A stretch of 64,000 nucleotides of DNA from DAOUJW01 sp965218945 (GCA_965218945.1 OZ244718.1:62001-126000), one strand, 5' to 3'. Positions 36,859 to 46,632 are shown, numbered from the stretch's first letter. Notes: generated by a model not told the origin, from the letters alone. Translations and numbers: made by a program.

Positions 36859-39800
36859 TCACCCCTTCCCCACCAGCCCCAGGATCCCGGCAATGCGCCG
36901 TGCGGTGTCCGTGAAGTGCTGGACCTCCTCCGGCTTGAGAGCCCGGCCCAGGACGCCGCGCTCCCGGTAGGATAGCCATTTCTTGAGGACCTGGTACCCG
37001 CCCAGCTTGTAGCCCCAGACCGCGTCGGGGACGTTGCGCCAGTAGGCGCGGTCGTTGAGGTGGATGTCAAAGGTGGCGCTGCCGAGGGCGCTTGCGGCGC
37101 TGCCCAGGACGGCGCGCTCCTCCGACGTGTACGGGCGCTCCACGACGCGGCCCTGGCCCGGCATGACGGCCTTCCCCTGCCCGAAGTGACCCCAGCCGGC
37201 CGTCAGCGAGAAGTCATCTGCGGCCATGTTGCCGCCGTCCGCGGTTGCGGGAACGGCAATTTTCGCCATCTCCGGGCGCAGCGCGCCGGTCGTAACGCCA
37301 GCAACGGGCGTCTCCGAGTCAAGGAGCGCGGCAAGCTCCCGGCCCCTGGCAGCCGAGGCCTTCAGCTCCGACCCGGCTCCCGCCGTTCCACCGTCCGGCC
37401 AGTCGGGCAGCGGGATGCGAGGCCACTCCATCCTGAGTGCGCCGGCGTTGGCCTTCCTGTAGGAGGGGTCGTGGAGGACGGCGAGGACGTGGTGGAACAG
37501 GTCCTCCACACCCAAGCCAAGTCGGTCCAGGTAGCGCTGGGCCGCTTCCGACAAATTGGGACGTCGCTGCTCCCCGCCGCCGTCGAGGGCCAGGCCTTCT
37601 TCAAGGAGCCAGGCGGGGAACCAGAGCGCCCCTCGCTCAATCAGGTGATAAGAGGCCAGATTGTGCGTAAAGTACGTTTGGGGCTCTGTTTCTCCTTTCC
37701 GAAGATGCTGGGCTGCCGATAGCCACAAGTTTCCTTCTTGGAGGTGAGGTTTGTACTCAGGACGGGGACGGTCAAGCAAGTTGTGCTCGGCTTGCCAGTA
37801 GAGCCACCTAGTGTCGAATGGCCTATATGCGTAGCTAAGGATGCCAATATTTTCGGGCTTGCTCTTGCTTAGCACTGCGTTCCGCACTGCTCGTGCGTTG
37901 AACCGACTTGTCTGATTCATAATCGCGGGATAACGCCTTGCCATTTCCTCGTGGCTGACTTCAGAGTTAAAGTAGTCTGCGATCCTCGTTTCTAAGGTGT
38001 CGCGATCGATGTCCACAAGGAATTTGTCCCTGCTGGTAGTAACGCCGGGAAAGTATGTTGGGAACAGATCCGGCAGCGCAGGCCAGTCGGACCAGCCGCT
38101 GCTGACCACCATTTGCGCGAAGGGCAGGCCCAGTGGCAGGCTCGGCTCAACGCTCTCGTACAGCTCAGAGGGTGCGGCCTCGGAAGTCGCCGTCAGGTCG
38201 GAGAGCTTGGCCTGCCCCCACAGATGCCGGAAGCCGACCTCCTTGGCGGGCTTGTGGTCGGCCTTGCGCACCAGGGTCGTAATCGCCGTACCCACCTGAA
38301 TGCCCACCGGATCGCCCGGCGTGGAGAAGATGCTTGGGTCAGGCGCGCCATCGGGAGTCGTCTTGCCCGTCTTGCGCTTATCGCCGTTGAGGTTGTCAAT
38401 GCGGATAGCGTCAAAGGCCTCCAGGTAGCGCTCCCTCATACCCGTGAATGAGAGGCCGTCCAGCCAGGAGTAGTTGGAGATGAAGCAGACCACGCCCCGG
38501 CCCGTCTTCTCGGCAATGCGACGCTCCGCCATGCGGAAGAAACGCACGTACAGGTCGTTCAGACCCTGGCCCTCCGGCCTCCGCACCCGCTTGGTAGTCC
38601 GATAGGCCGCGGAGAGCTCCCGCTCTTCGTCGACAGCCATGCCCGCAAAGCCGTTGTAGGGCGGATTGCCCAGGATGACCAGGACCGGCGTCTCCTGCTT
38701 CACCCTGTCGGCGCGGTCCCGCTCCTCCTCCAGCTCCGGGAATGGCAGCGGCTTCTGCACGCTGGGCTCCCAGCCGGTGAGGGCGTTGGTGAGGTAGACC
38801 CCGGCGCGCTCCGTCTCGTCATCGGACAGGGGGGCGTCCAGCGCCTGCATGGTCAGGCCCACCTGTAGATGCGACACGACGAAGGGCGCGGGCATGATCT
38901 CGAACCCGAACACCCTTTGGGTGGCCGCCCGCTTAACCTGCGCTCCGGTGAGGGCGCCCAGGCCCTTGCCCTGGAGGTTGGCGGCGATGCGTCGCAGGAC
39001 CTCGGCCAGGTACGTCCCGGTGCCGCAGCAGGGGTCGAGGACGTAGACGTTGTCGGCAGCCAGGCCGTCGGCGATGCCCAGGTCATCCTTCAGCGCCATG
39101 TCCACCCGTGCGACCATGTAGCGCACCACCTCGGCGGGCGTGTACCAGACGCCAAGCTGCTTGCGAAGCTCGGGGTCGAAGGCCTCAAGGAACGGCTCGT
39201 AGAAGTAGGGCACAGCCTCGCCGGCGTCGAATCGGTCGAAGAAGGCCGCGCGGTCGACCCGGTCCAGGGCCGCGGCCGTCCAGTCCAGCAGCTCGACCAG
39301 CCCCAGGGGCTGCAGCTGCGTCGGCGACGACAGCTGTTGGAACAGTGCGCGCAGGACGGGCGCGCGGAGATGCCAGACGGACGTGCGCCAGTCGAAGGGG
39401 CCGGTAGGAAGCGGCGTCTGGCGCGCCCACAGCACCCATGCGGAGAAGACGCCGTAGAAGAGGGTCTGCACCAGCGTGGAGCGGAAGAACGCCGCGCCCC
39501 GGTCGCCCTCGAATCGGACGCCAAGGGCCTCCTCCAGGGCGGAGCGGACGGCATGGAGTGATGGCGCGTCGCCCGCGGCCTCCACACGGGCCAGGCCGTC
39601 CCTGGCATACGACGCTAGGAGCCACGCCAGGTCCCTCGGCTCCACGATGGACGCGGTGTGGGACAGCGCACGGCACAGGTATTCGCCCAGGCCGGCGCAA
39701 ACGTTCCGGGCAAAGGCGCGTGGCTTCCTTAGCTTGGCCTCAAACTCCTGCTCCGACTCGGCAAGCCGGAAGATCTCCAGCTTCACAGGGTTGCCCTGGG

Positions 39801-40206
39801 CGTCCTCACCCACCAGCACGAAGTCGCGGGTGTTGGTAACCAGCACGAGCCTGTAAAGACCCCAGTAGCGGCTCACCTGGTCGCTCTCCGCCGTAAGCCA
39901 GGCGTCGTCACTGGCGGGCTTGACCTCCACAACGCCGCGCTCGGGGATCTGTCCCCTCTTGGGTTGTCCCTTCTGCAACTGCTTCCTGGCGTACAGGCCG
40001 AGGTCGGGGTGGCCCGCGCCCTGCTCGGCAAGCTCGCTCACGCAGAAGACCTGGGGCCTGAGCGAGCCGCCCACGGCGTTCAGCAGGTTGGTCAGGGCCG
40101 GGTAGTATGATCTCTCGCCGGTCGCCCCGCCGGACGCTCGTATGCGGCGCAGGTCGCCGAAGTACTCCTCGACTGCCGTGGTCAGTTTGGTTGTGGTTGT
40201 AGGCAT
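36859..40206 (-). CDS. Type ISP-like single-chain restriction-modification enzyme
   Basis: 1115 aa. An N-terminal PD-(D/E)xK nuclease motif is visible: PD at 67-68 in GHPDLGLY and ExK at 94-96 in VVEVKP, with later aromatic/basic segments. The gamma-class adenine methyltransferase core has motif I DPCCGTGT (391-398) and motif IV NPPYNGF (514-520). The C-terminal half (from about 640) resembles the target-recognition and closing domain of type ISP (LlaBIII-like) enzymes. Unlike true ISP enzymes I see no helicase between nuclease and methylase, so a type IIG-like or helicase-free relative is possible. It would both methylate and cut DNA at its own site. It is GC-rich and divergent from the STAND gene. 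Confidence 0.87.
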   Translation of the reverse strand: MPTTTTKLTTAVEEYFGDLRRIRASGGATGERSYYPALTNLLNAVGGSLRPQVFCVSELAEQGAGHPDLGLYARKQLQKGQPKRGQIPERGVVEVKPASDDAWLTAESDQVSRYWGLYRLVLVTNTRDFVLVGEDAQGNPVKLEIFRLAESEQEFEAKLRKPRAFARNVCAGLGEYLCRALSHTASIVEPRDLAWLLASYARDGLARVEAAGDAPSLHAVRSALEEALGVRFEGDRGAAFFRSTLVQTLFYGVFSAWVLWARQTPLPTGPFDWRTSVWHLRAPVLRALFQQLSSPTQLQPLGLVELLDWTAAALDRVDRAAFFDRFDAGEAVPYFYEPFLEAFDPELRKQLGVWYTPAEVVRYMVARVDMALKDDLGIADGLAADNVYVLDPCCGTGTYLAEVLRRIAANLQGKGLGALTGAQVKRAATQRVFGFEIMPAPFVVSHLQVGLTMQALDAPLSDDETERAGVYLTNALTGWEPSVQKPLPFPELEEERDRADRVKQETPVLVILGNPPYNGFAGMAVDEERELSAAYRTTKRVRRPEGQGLNDLYVRFFRMAERRIAEKTGRGVVCFISNYSWLDGLSFTGMRERYLEAFDAIRIDNLNGDKRKTGKTTPDGAPDPSIFSTPGDPVGIQVGTAITTLVRKADHKPAKEVGFRHLWGQAKLSDLTATSEAAPSELYESVEPSLPLGLPFAQMVVSSGWSDWPALPDLFPTYFPGVTTSRDKFLVDIDRDTLETRIADYFNSEVSHEEMARRYPAIMNQTSRFNARAVRNAVLSKSKPENIGILSYAYRPFDTRWLYWQAEHNLLDRPRPEYKPHLQEGNLWLSAAQHLRKGETEPQTYFTHNLASYHLIERGALWFPAWLLEEGLALDGGGEQRRPNLSEAAQRYLDRLGLGVEDLFHHVLAVLHDPSYRKANAGALRMEWPRIPLPDWPDGGTAGAGSELKASAARGRELAALLDSETPVAGVTTGALRPEMAKIAVPATADGGNMAADDFSLTAGWGHFGQGKAVMPGQGRVVERPYTSEERAVLGSAASALGSATFDIHLNDRAYWRNVPDAVWGYKLGGYQVLKKWLSYRERGVLGRALKPEEVQHFTDTARRIAGILGLVGKG

Positions 40207-40496
40207 GAGTCTATTCTACGCCATAGTGGAGCGTGACAGAATCCCTCAACAGCCGAGTGACCCCACCGGCAGGAGACGCGAAGTCGATGAAGACGGACAA
40301 GAAGGGTGGTCTGCGACTGCAAACGCATCCCATATTGGACAGAACGGCGATTGACATGCTTCGCAAGACTTCACTATGATGCTACCATCTCTGTTGGGTT
40401 GCCCTTTGAGCCTGAATACTGCCTATATGGGAAATCCCGGCTAACAGGCTGCTCCGGGCTTGCCCCGCGGATGAGAGTGCAGAATCTATCGCACAG

Positions 40497-43142
40497 GTGA
40501 ATTCAGTAGTGTCACAGGATCACTTATTTGACCGAATCAATACTCGCGTCGCACTTGACAAAGAAGATGGTGATCATACGTATTTCCATGCCCTGAGCTT
40601 GAAGCTCGAATACGTGGCAAAGATCGTCACAGCGGGAGTTGTGGCGTGTGTTGGCGACGACGTAGACCGGCAGAGGTACTCCCTTGAACATCGACTTGTC
40701 CGAGCTGATTCCATTGGCACGTGGATTGAGACTCTCAATGGCGCCTTGGTTGGGCCGCCCAGCCAACTCTTTAGCGGCAGCACTCTTGATTTGGTGAGAG
40801 ATCTCACTCAAAGAGTAAGTCTAGGGGACTGGCGGCATACGGCCGTAACTAATCTGAACCGGGCGGCGAGGGAGATAGGAGTTGAGACTCAATTGGGAAA
40901 CCGGGTTACCCTGCGGCAGTTTTTCGACATTTCCGTTAGTCTCCGAAATAGAAGCCGGGGACACGGAGCCCCAACAACCGAACAGTGCGCTCGATGTTGC
41001 CCCAGCCTTGCCGATGCCTTAGAAAGTGTTGTCGAAAACATGGAACTCTTTCGAGTCCCTTGGGTCTATCTTCACCAGAATCTGTCAGGGAAATATCGCG
41101 TGTCGCCACTCTTGGCGGACCCTCTATCCTTCGACTACTTGAAGAGGGAACGAGACGTACAACTACAAGATGGAGTATATTTTTACTCTGATCGTCCTAC
41201 CTACACTCCGCTTGTGTTTTCCGATCCCGACATCCGCGATATTGCGTTACCTAACGGCAATTATCGAAACAACAGTTTCGAAGCTCTCTCCTACATAACG
41301 AACGATGCGACCACCAGAGATGGCTCGAATTGGTCGGACCCTCCTTCCCGCCTCCCTCCGAGCGAAACTGAAGGTGGGGCAGAGCTTGAGGTGCTAGGCA
41401 ACGCGTTCTCAAACGTCCCTTCCATGTCAATCGGCTACATTCCCAGAAACGTCTTGGAGGATCGTGTAAAAGAAGAGTTATTGAAATCCGAGCGGCACCC
41501 CATAGTGTCATTGACGGGCCCAGGAGGGGTAGGAAAGACCACCATAGCTATCGCTGCCATTCGTGAAATAACCGAGCAGGAAGACCAGCCCTATAAGGTC
41601 ATTCTCTGGATAAGTGCTCGGGACATTGACCTTCTTGAATTCGGACCAAAGCCTGTTTCACCACGGGTTGTAACTGAAAACGACATTGCTTCTGCTGCGG
41701 TAGACTTGTTGGAAGCGGCCGATACAACCGACAATGATTTTGATTCACGAGCTTACTTTCAGAACTGCCTAACAGAGGGCGCTTTGGGATGGCCGACGCT
41801 TTTCGTGCTTGACAACTTCGAAACGATGCAGAATCCTTCTGACGCATTTAAATGGGTTGACACCTATGTTCGACCACCGAATAAGGTGTTGATTACGACT
41901 CGATTTAGGAGTTTCGTAGGCGACTATCACTTAGAGATCGGCGGTATGACCGATGAAGAGGCGAAATACCTTATCGACGAACATGCCAGCCGTCTAGGCG
42001 TTGCCGAACTGTTGGACTCCGCTTATAAGGAGAGATTGGTGAGAGAATCTGACGGTCACCCATATGTGATTAAGATTCTTCTCGGAGCGGTTGCGCATGA
42101 AAGACAAGCAGTTGCTCCGCGTCGCGTAGTGGCGTCTTCCGATGATTTGCTTCGGTCTCTTTTTGAGAGAACCTATAATGCGCTGAGCCTCGCCGGGCAA
42201 CGGGTGTTTCTCTTGCTCTGTAGTTGGAGAGTATTTGTGCCAGAGGTGGCGGTAGAGGCCGTCTCACTCCGTCCTGGCACGGAGCGCTTCGATGTCTCTG
42301 GTGCCTTGGAGGAACTGAGTCGCTATTCGCTGGTTGATCGCGTCGGCTCTGTTGAAGACTCTGTGGAGGGGGATGGGGCGTTCGTTGGAGTTCCACTTGC
42401 GGCGGCGGAATACGGACGTCGGAAGTTGGAGGTGAGCCCGTATAAGGTTGCGATTGAGCAGGACCGAAAACTCCTGATGGAGTTCGGTGCGGGGAAGTTA
42501 GGGGATACTGCATACGGGGTATTGCCGAGGATCGATAGCCTTGTTCAGGCTGTAGCAAGGCGTGCAAGTGAGAAAGCCGAAGCGCTAGACGAGATCCTAC
42601 CTGTGTTGGAGTACTTGGCCGACAGAGTACCAAAAGCATATCTTAGGCTTGCAGATCTAGTGATGGAAGTTGACGACTCTACAGATTCGGCGGAACAGGC
42701 GATACGATATCTAAGGAGCTTTTTGGAGGTCGCGGCCCCGCCAGACCGACTGGACGCATGGCTGAAACTGGCGGGACTCTGCGAATCGAACCAAGACTGG
42801 GTTGGAGCAATCCATGCTCTGAGTGAAGCGATGTTACTGTCGACGTCGGATCAAGAAGACATGAGCAGATACGCTAATCGCATAAACGATCTTCTAAGAG
42901 ACCTCAAGAACAGGAAAATAGAGGCGGCTTGGTCTAGCGGAATTCAGGAGCTTATTGAACGAGCCATCCATGTGATGGAACGACGGTTGAGAACATTGAC
43001 TGCAACGGATTGCTCCCGACTGGCTTGGCTTTATCGAAACATTGGCAACACTAGCAGAGCGCTCGATACGGCGAACATTGGGTTGGAACGAGAGCCAACT
43101 AACGAATATTGCTTGAACCTCGTAAGAAAGCTGGACTCTTGA
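40497..43142 (+). CDS. HEPN–NB-ARC STAND NTPase (probable abortive-infection sensor)
   Basis: 881 aa from GTG 40497. The N-terminal region (1-185) carries the HEPN ribonuclease signature R-N-x4-H as RNRSRGH (150-156). The NB-ARC-type STAND NTPase has Walker A GPGGVGKT (341-348), Walker B LFVLDN (435-440) and the sensor LITTR (465-469). The C-terminal part is helical with TPR-like repeats and ends near 881. STAND proteins with such layout (Avs/bNACHT-like) sense phage components through the repeat region and then activate the N-terminal toxin; here the toxin would cut RNA. It is AT-richer than the neighbouring enzyme gene, which suggests separate transfer. Sensor target unknown. Confidence 0.82.
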   Translation: MNSVVSQDHLFDRINTRVALDKEDGDHTYFHALSLKLEYVAKIVTAGVVACVGDDVDRQRYSLEHRLVRADSIGTWIETLNGALVGPPSQLFSGSTLDLVRDLTQRVSLGDWRHTAVTNLNRAAREIGVETQLGNRVTLRQFFDISVSLRNRSRGHGAPTTEQCARCCPSLADALESVVENMELFRVPWVYLHQNLSGKYRVSPLLADPLSFDYLKRERDVQLQDGVYFYSDRPTYTPLVFSDPDIRDIALPNGNYRNNSFEALSYITNDATTRDGSNWSDPPSRLPPSETEGGAELEVLGNAFSNVPSMSIGYIPRNVLEDRVKEELLKSERHPIVSLTGPGGVGKTTIAIAAIREITEQEDQPYKVILWISARDIDLLEFGPKPVSPRVVTENDIASAAVDLLEAADTTDNDFDSRAYFQNCLTEGALGWPTLFVLDNFETMQNPSDAFKWVDTYVRPPNKVLITTRFRSFVGDYHLEIGGMTDEEAKYLIDEHASRLGVAELLDSAYKERLVRESDGHPYVIKILLGAVAHERQAVAPRRVVASSDDLLRSLFERTYNALSLAGQRVFLLLCSWRVFVPEVAVEAVSLRPGTERFDVSGALEELSRYSLVDRVGSVEDSVEGDGAFVGVPLAAAEYGRRKLEVSPYKVAIEQDRKLLMEFGAGKLGDTAYGVLPRIDSLVQAVARRASEKAEALDEILPVLEYLADRVPKAYLRLADLVMEVDDSTDSAEQAIRYLRSFLEVAAPPDRLDAWLKLAGLCESNQDWVGAIHALSEAMLLSTSDQEDMSRYANRINDLLRDLKNRKIEAAWSSGIQELIERAIHVMERRLRTLTATDCSRLAWLYRNIGNTSRALDTANIGLEREPTNEYCLNLVRKLDS

Positions 43143-43682
43143 GCAAGTCGTCAGTGTAGATTTGCAACCCACGAGTAGGTCACTGTTGCGTTGCTATTGT
43201 GCCCCATCCACGAAGTATACCAGTGATGCTATCGCAACATATGCAGGGTTTCGTGTGTCTCATCCCTAGTCGACTCGTCAAACTCCAGCGACTCACAGTC
43301 ACCTTATGGCTAATTCATTCCCGCTAACTGTTTGGAGCTTAGTGTTTTGTTCTGCTATGGTTAAGTCCCATACTGCACCAGCACTCATCCCTGAGCCAAG
43401 TCCATGCCAATATCAGTGCCCCTCAAAGTGTGGTACGACTGGAGGGGGCAAGTCAGAATCACTTATGTGGTAACAAATGTGGGAAACACAGGCTAATTCC
43501 GGCTATTTTGTAGCTAAATTCTAGTTCCCTCAGCTCACCCCAATGGGCTCGAACTCCCCGTAAGGATCGCTATGCCAAGGATCACAGAGTCCCCAACCAC
43601 AACTCGAAGACGGTACCACCTTACTATCCACTTAGGACCCCGGACGTAGTCCAAAGAAGAATCAGAATGGGGAGGTAGGACT
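43143..43682. other. Non-coding stretch after the STAND gene
   Basis: No gene seen in 540 bp. Around 43545-43620 there is a diverged copy of a segment at about 48183-48250 (both contain GGCTCGAACTCCCC and ATCACAGAG), a further dispersed repeat of unknown type. Confidence 0.5.
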
Positions 43683-43958
43683 ATGGAAGCAGGTAAGCAG
43701 ATAGAGGGCTCTTACCAGGAGCACTTCCCGAAAGATTTTGGCGAGCGGCTGGAGCGGCTCAGGGAGCTCGCCGGCCTGTCGTGGGAGGAATTCGCCGAGC
43801 GACTCAGCGTCGATGATGACCGTGTGATGGAGTGGCGCAAGGGTTCGGTTCCCTCCGGGGGGGAGGTGTGGCACATCATACATCTGGCATCGACGGTTCC
43901 CGGGGGGATCGAGGTAATGCTTACTGAGGCCACCGAGGACTACCGAAAGGCGGAGTAG
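43683..43958 (+). CDS. Small XRE-like helix-turn-helix protein
   Basis: 91 aa, ATG behind GGGGAGG. A helix-turn-helix is visible (FGERLERLRELAGLSWEEFA, then RLSVDDDRVMEWRKG) at about residues 20-57. It resembles XRE-type regulators but is short, with no effector domain. It may regulate the defence genes beside it; no target site was found. Confidence 0.75.
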   Translation: MEAGKQIEGSYQEHFPKDFGERLERLRELAGLSWEEFAERLSVDDDRVMEWRKGSVPSGGEVWHIIHLASTVPGGIEVMLTEATEDYRKAE

Positions 43959-44080
43959 CGACGCGGTCCGCTGATGAGGACATCAGCCCTCCGGCCCGAG
44001 CGGGTCCTCAAGTGTTGTCACTGTAAGTCTTCTCTATGGGTCAACCGCCCATGAGTACCGTACGTTTCCGTAGCTATTGA

Positions 44081-44121
44081 GTCCAGAGAGTGAAGGTTCT
44101 TGATTTTGTCCAGTTAGGTGG
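44081..44121 (-). repeat. Dispersed repeat B, inverted copy
   Basis: Minus strand reads CCACCTAACTGGACAAAATC then AAGAACCTTCAC. Five other copies lie at 48271, 49842, 54226, 56028 and 61088. It is directly joined to a copy of repeat A. Confidence 0.6.
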
Positions 44122-44160
44122 ACTCTACTAGCCAGTGATACTAATTTCGGGGTAAGGTCA
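44120..44160 (+). repeat. Solo IS3-family right-end repeat (repeat A)
   Basis: It starts GGACTCTACTAGCCAG and ends TTCGGGGTAAGGTCA. GGACTCTACTAG looks like the last codons (G-L-Y-stop) of the transposase, read into the terminal repeat. Confidence 0.7.
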
Positions 44161-44223
44161 CTTGCTCCTTATGCAGTACTAGGCGAGAAACCTGACTTCT
44201 CAAAGCGACAGGTTCCCTGTGGT

Positions 44224-44379
44224 CTAGACTACTACTGAGTGAATTGCCTCGGCCACACTTTCTGTGAATGCTACCGCATCGTCCGTTTGGGTGGAGTTCA
44301 AGGGCCATAGGATTCCGATTTGTCCGTAACTCGGACTCGAGTCCGCTTCGTGAACGATCTTGTTCCGGCGGTCGACGAC
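44224..44379 (-). pseudogene. C-terminal fragment of a HEPN-domain protein
   Basis: Fifty-one codons on the minus strand, entering from the IS1182 left end and ending TAG at 44224. They begin VVDRRNKIVHEADSSPS, a classic HEPN R-N-x3-H segment, followed by about 30 residues. The N-terminal part is absent, and the DNA across the IS encodes an LRR protein instead. It is probably the remains of a HEPN RNase or antitoxin gene cut off by IS-mediated recombination. Confidence 0.55.
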
Positions 44380-45946
44380 TAGCAGCCTGTCCGAGAAACA
44401 CGGTTGGCGAGTGGTTGGGTGTATGATGGGCTCAGTCCAGTAGCGGGGAGTTGTTGATGAGCAAGACCTACCTTCCCTACGAACCCGACCAGCAGTTGCT
44501 GTTGCCAGCGGCGTTGCAGGAGTGGCTGCCTGACGACCATCTGGCCTACTTCATATCCGACGTGGTGGACCAGTTGGACATGTCGGAGATCACCGCTCGC
44601 TACGAGCGGGAACGGCGTGGCGGGCCGCCGTATCATCCACGGATGATGGTCAAGGTGTTGCTCTACGGTTACTGCGTGGGGGTGGCGTCCTCACGCCGCA
44701 TCGCCCAGCGTCTCCACGAGGACATCGCCTTCAGGGTGTTGGCGGCGAACAACACACCGGACTTCCGGACCATCTCCGACTTTCGCAAGGATAATCTGGA
44801 TGCGCTGTCGGGCCTGTTCATACAGGTACTGGCGTTGTGCCAGCAGGCGGGGCTGGTGAAGCTGGGGCACGTGTCGCTGGACGGCACGAAGGTCAAGGCC
44901 AACGCATCGAAGCATAAGGCGATGAGTTATGGACGCATGAAGGAGAGGGAAGCGCAGTTGGCGGCGGAGGTAGCGGAGTTGTTGCGACAGGCTCAGGCAG
45001 CGGATGATGAGGAAGACCGGCGGTACGGCAAAGACAAGCGTGGAGATGAGTTGCCGGAGGAGTTGGCCTTTCGAGAGGGTCGGTTGGAGAAGATACGGGA
45101 AGCCATGGCGGCGCTGGAAGCCGAGGCGCAGGCGGCTGCCGAACAGGCCGAGGCCGAAGGTGGTAAGCGCCCGGGTGTGCCCGACGACAAGGCCCAGCGC
45201 AACTTCACTGATACCGAGTCGCGCATCATCCCCGCACCTGGAGGAAAGGACTTTCTGCAAGGGTACAACTGTCAGGCGGTGGTGGACAGCGCTCACCAGG
45301 TGATCGTGGCGGCGCGGGCCACCAACCAGACTTCGGATAAGCAACAGGCTGCGGCGATGATGGAGGAGACCATCGACAACGTCGGCGCAGTCCCCAGGGA
45401 AGTATCCGCCGATGCCGGCTACTACTCGGCAAAGGCAGTCGACGAGCTTTATGCTCTGGGCGTGGACCCGTTCGTCGCGCCGGAGCAGACCCGCCACGGC
45501 CGGGTTGTGCCACCCGCGCCCCGAGGTCGCATACCCATCCATCTGTCTCCCAGGGACCGGATGCGACGGAAGTTACAGACCAGGCGGGGTCGGCAGCGCT
45601 ACGCTTTGCGGATGCAAACTGTGGAGCCGGTATTCGGCCAGATCAAGCAGGGCCGGGGATTCCGGCAGTTCCTGCTGCGGGGACTGGAGAAGGTGAACGG
45701 CGAATGGTCGCTGATCTGCACGGGCCACAACCTGCTCAAACTGTTCCGCTTTGGGGTCAATCTGCACAGGAAAGCACGTGGCGGTGGGCCAGCCCAACGC
45801 ATCAGGAACTCTTGCCGAGGTAATGAGCACGGCGCTATTCGCAAAGCTATCTGGGGGCTGACCGGGGCAACCGGCACAATTAGTTGTCGCGATCCACTGT
45901 CGCTGACCCGCATGCACCGTTAGATAATCCTCGGACGGGCTGCTAG
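44379..45946 (+). mobile_element. Intact IS1182-family insertion sequence
   Basis: A 1568-bp element including flanking CTAG on both sides. Inverted ends read CAGCCTGTCCGAG at the left and CTCGGACGGGCTG at the right (one mismatch). One full-length transposase gene lies inside. Insertion at CTAG is usual for this family. Confidence 0.85.
44457..45923 (+). CDS. IS1182-family transposase
   Basis: 488 aa from ATG 44457 (GGGGAG 6 nt upstream). It is a DDE transposase of the IS1182 type. The N-terminal domain is conserved (MSKTYLPYEPDQQLLLPAAL, HPRMMVKVLLYGY). The first catalytic Asp is in SLDGTKVKANAS, a coiled-coil insert of charged residues lies at about 155-235, the second Asp is in VSADAGYYSAKA, and the last Glu is in VEPVFGQIKQGRGFRQF. 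It appears complete. Confidence 0.93.
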   Translation: MSKTYLPYEPDQQLLLPAALQEWLPDDHLAYFISDVVDQLDMSEITARYERERRGGPPYHPRMMVKVLLYGYCVGVASSRRIAQRLHEDIAFRVLAANNTPDFRTISDFRKDNLDALSGLFIQVLALCQQAGLVKLGHVSLDGTKVKANASKHKAMSYGRMKEREAQLAAEVAELLRQAQAADDEEDRRYGKDKRGDELPEELAFREGRLEKIREAMAALEAEAQAAAEQAEAEGGKRPGVPDDKAQRNFTDTESRIIPAPGGKDFLQGYNCQAVVDSAHQVIVAARATNQTSDKQQAAAMMEETIDNVGAVPREVSADAGYYSAKAVDELYALGVDPFVAPEQTRHGRVVPPAPRGRIPIHLSPRDRMRRKLQTRRGRQRYALRMQTVEPVFGQIKQGRGFRQFLLRGLEKVNGEWSLICTGHNLLKLFRFGVNLHRKARGGGPAQRIRNSCRGNEHGAIRKAIWGLTGATGTISCRDPLSLTRMHR

Positions 45947-46615
45947 CTCCTCAGGTAGCTCTCCGCTCAGCTGGTTACTAAATAGCCACATGTCTCTCAG
46001 ATTCGTAAGTCTTCCAAATTCCGTCGGAATCTCGCCCGTCAACTGGTTTTGGAACAACCGCAGTCGCTCTAGCCTTACGAGCTCGCCGAATGCTGTCGGG
46101 ATCCCTCCCTCCAGCTGGTTATTGCTTAGGTCCATGGTGTGCAAGCTCGTAAGTCGACCCAGAGCGCCCGGGATCTCTCCAGTCAAACTATTTTGATCGA
46201 GCTCTAAGACCCTTAGCCCTGTAAGCCGGCCCAATGCTGGGGGTATGCTGCCCTTGAGGCTGCCCTTCCCACCACCGTCCCCACCAAGCCACAACCCCCT
46301 GACCCTTGCCGGAGATTCTTCAATCGAAAGGCCCTCCCACTTGGACATCGATGTATCGGCGTTCCAAATGAGTCTCCGGCCACCCTGGGATAGAATGTCC
46401 CGGGCCTCAAGGAGCGCGTTGCAATCTTGCACCAACAACGGGTTGTCTTGAGGGTTAGTCACAGCAATGCCACTGGAACAAGTCTCGGCCGAAGAATCGG
46501 CCACAACTATGCCTCTGTCCAATGACAGGAATATAGTCAATACGATTATTCCCACTTTCGCGGGCGTCACGAACGATCTGAGAATTGTGGGACATTTAGT
46601 CATAGCTGGGACCAC
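45947..46615 (-). pseudogene. N-terminal part of a leucine-rich repeat protein cut by IS1182
   Basis: From GTG 46615 (or ATG 46603) a signal peptide (VGIIVLTIFLSLDRGIVVA) leads to a cap region (residues about 40-105) and four to five plant-type LRRs (GLRVLELDQNSLTGEIPGAL and similar). The frame runs into the IS1182 right end after LPEEL and stops there in IS sequence. It is probably a secreted binding protein and is now truncated. A C-terminal LRR fragment of similar type occurs at 58057-58604, but in the wrong order to be a simple split. Confidence 0.7.
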
Positions 46616-46632
46616 TCTGAGAAAGTCGATAC

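Noticed and set aside
44371..45950. CTAG on both sides of IS1182 as proof of simple insertion
   Set aside because: The element always uses CTAG, and the flanks belong to different broken genes, so the repeats may be left by recombination between two copies.
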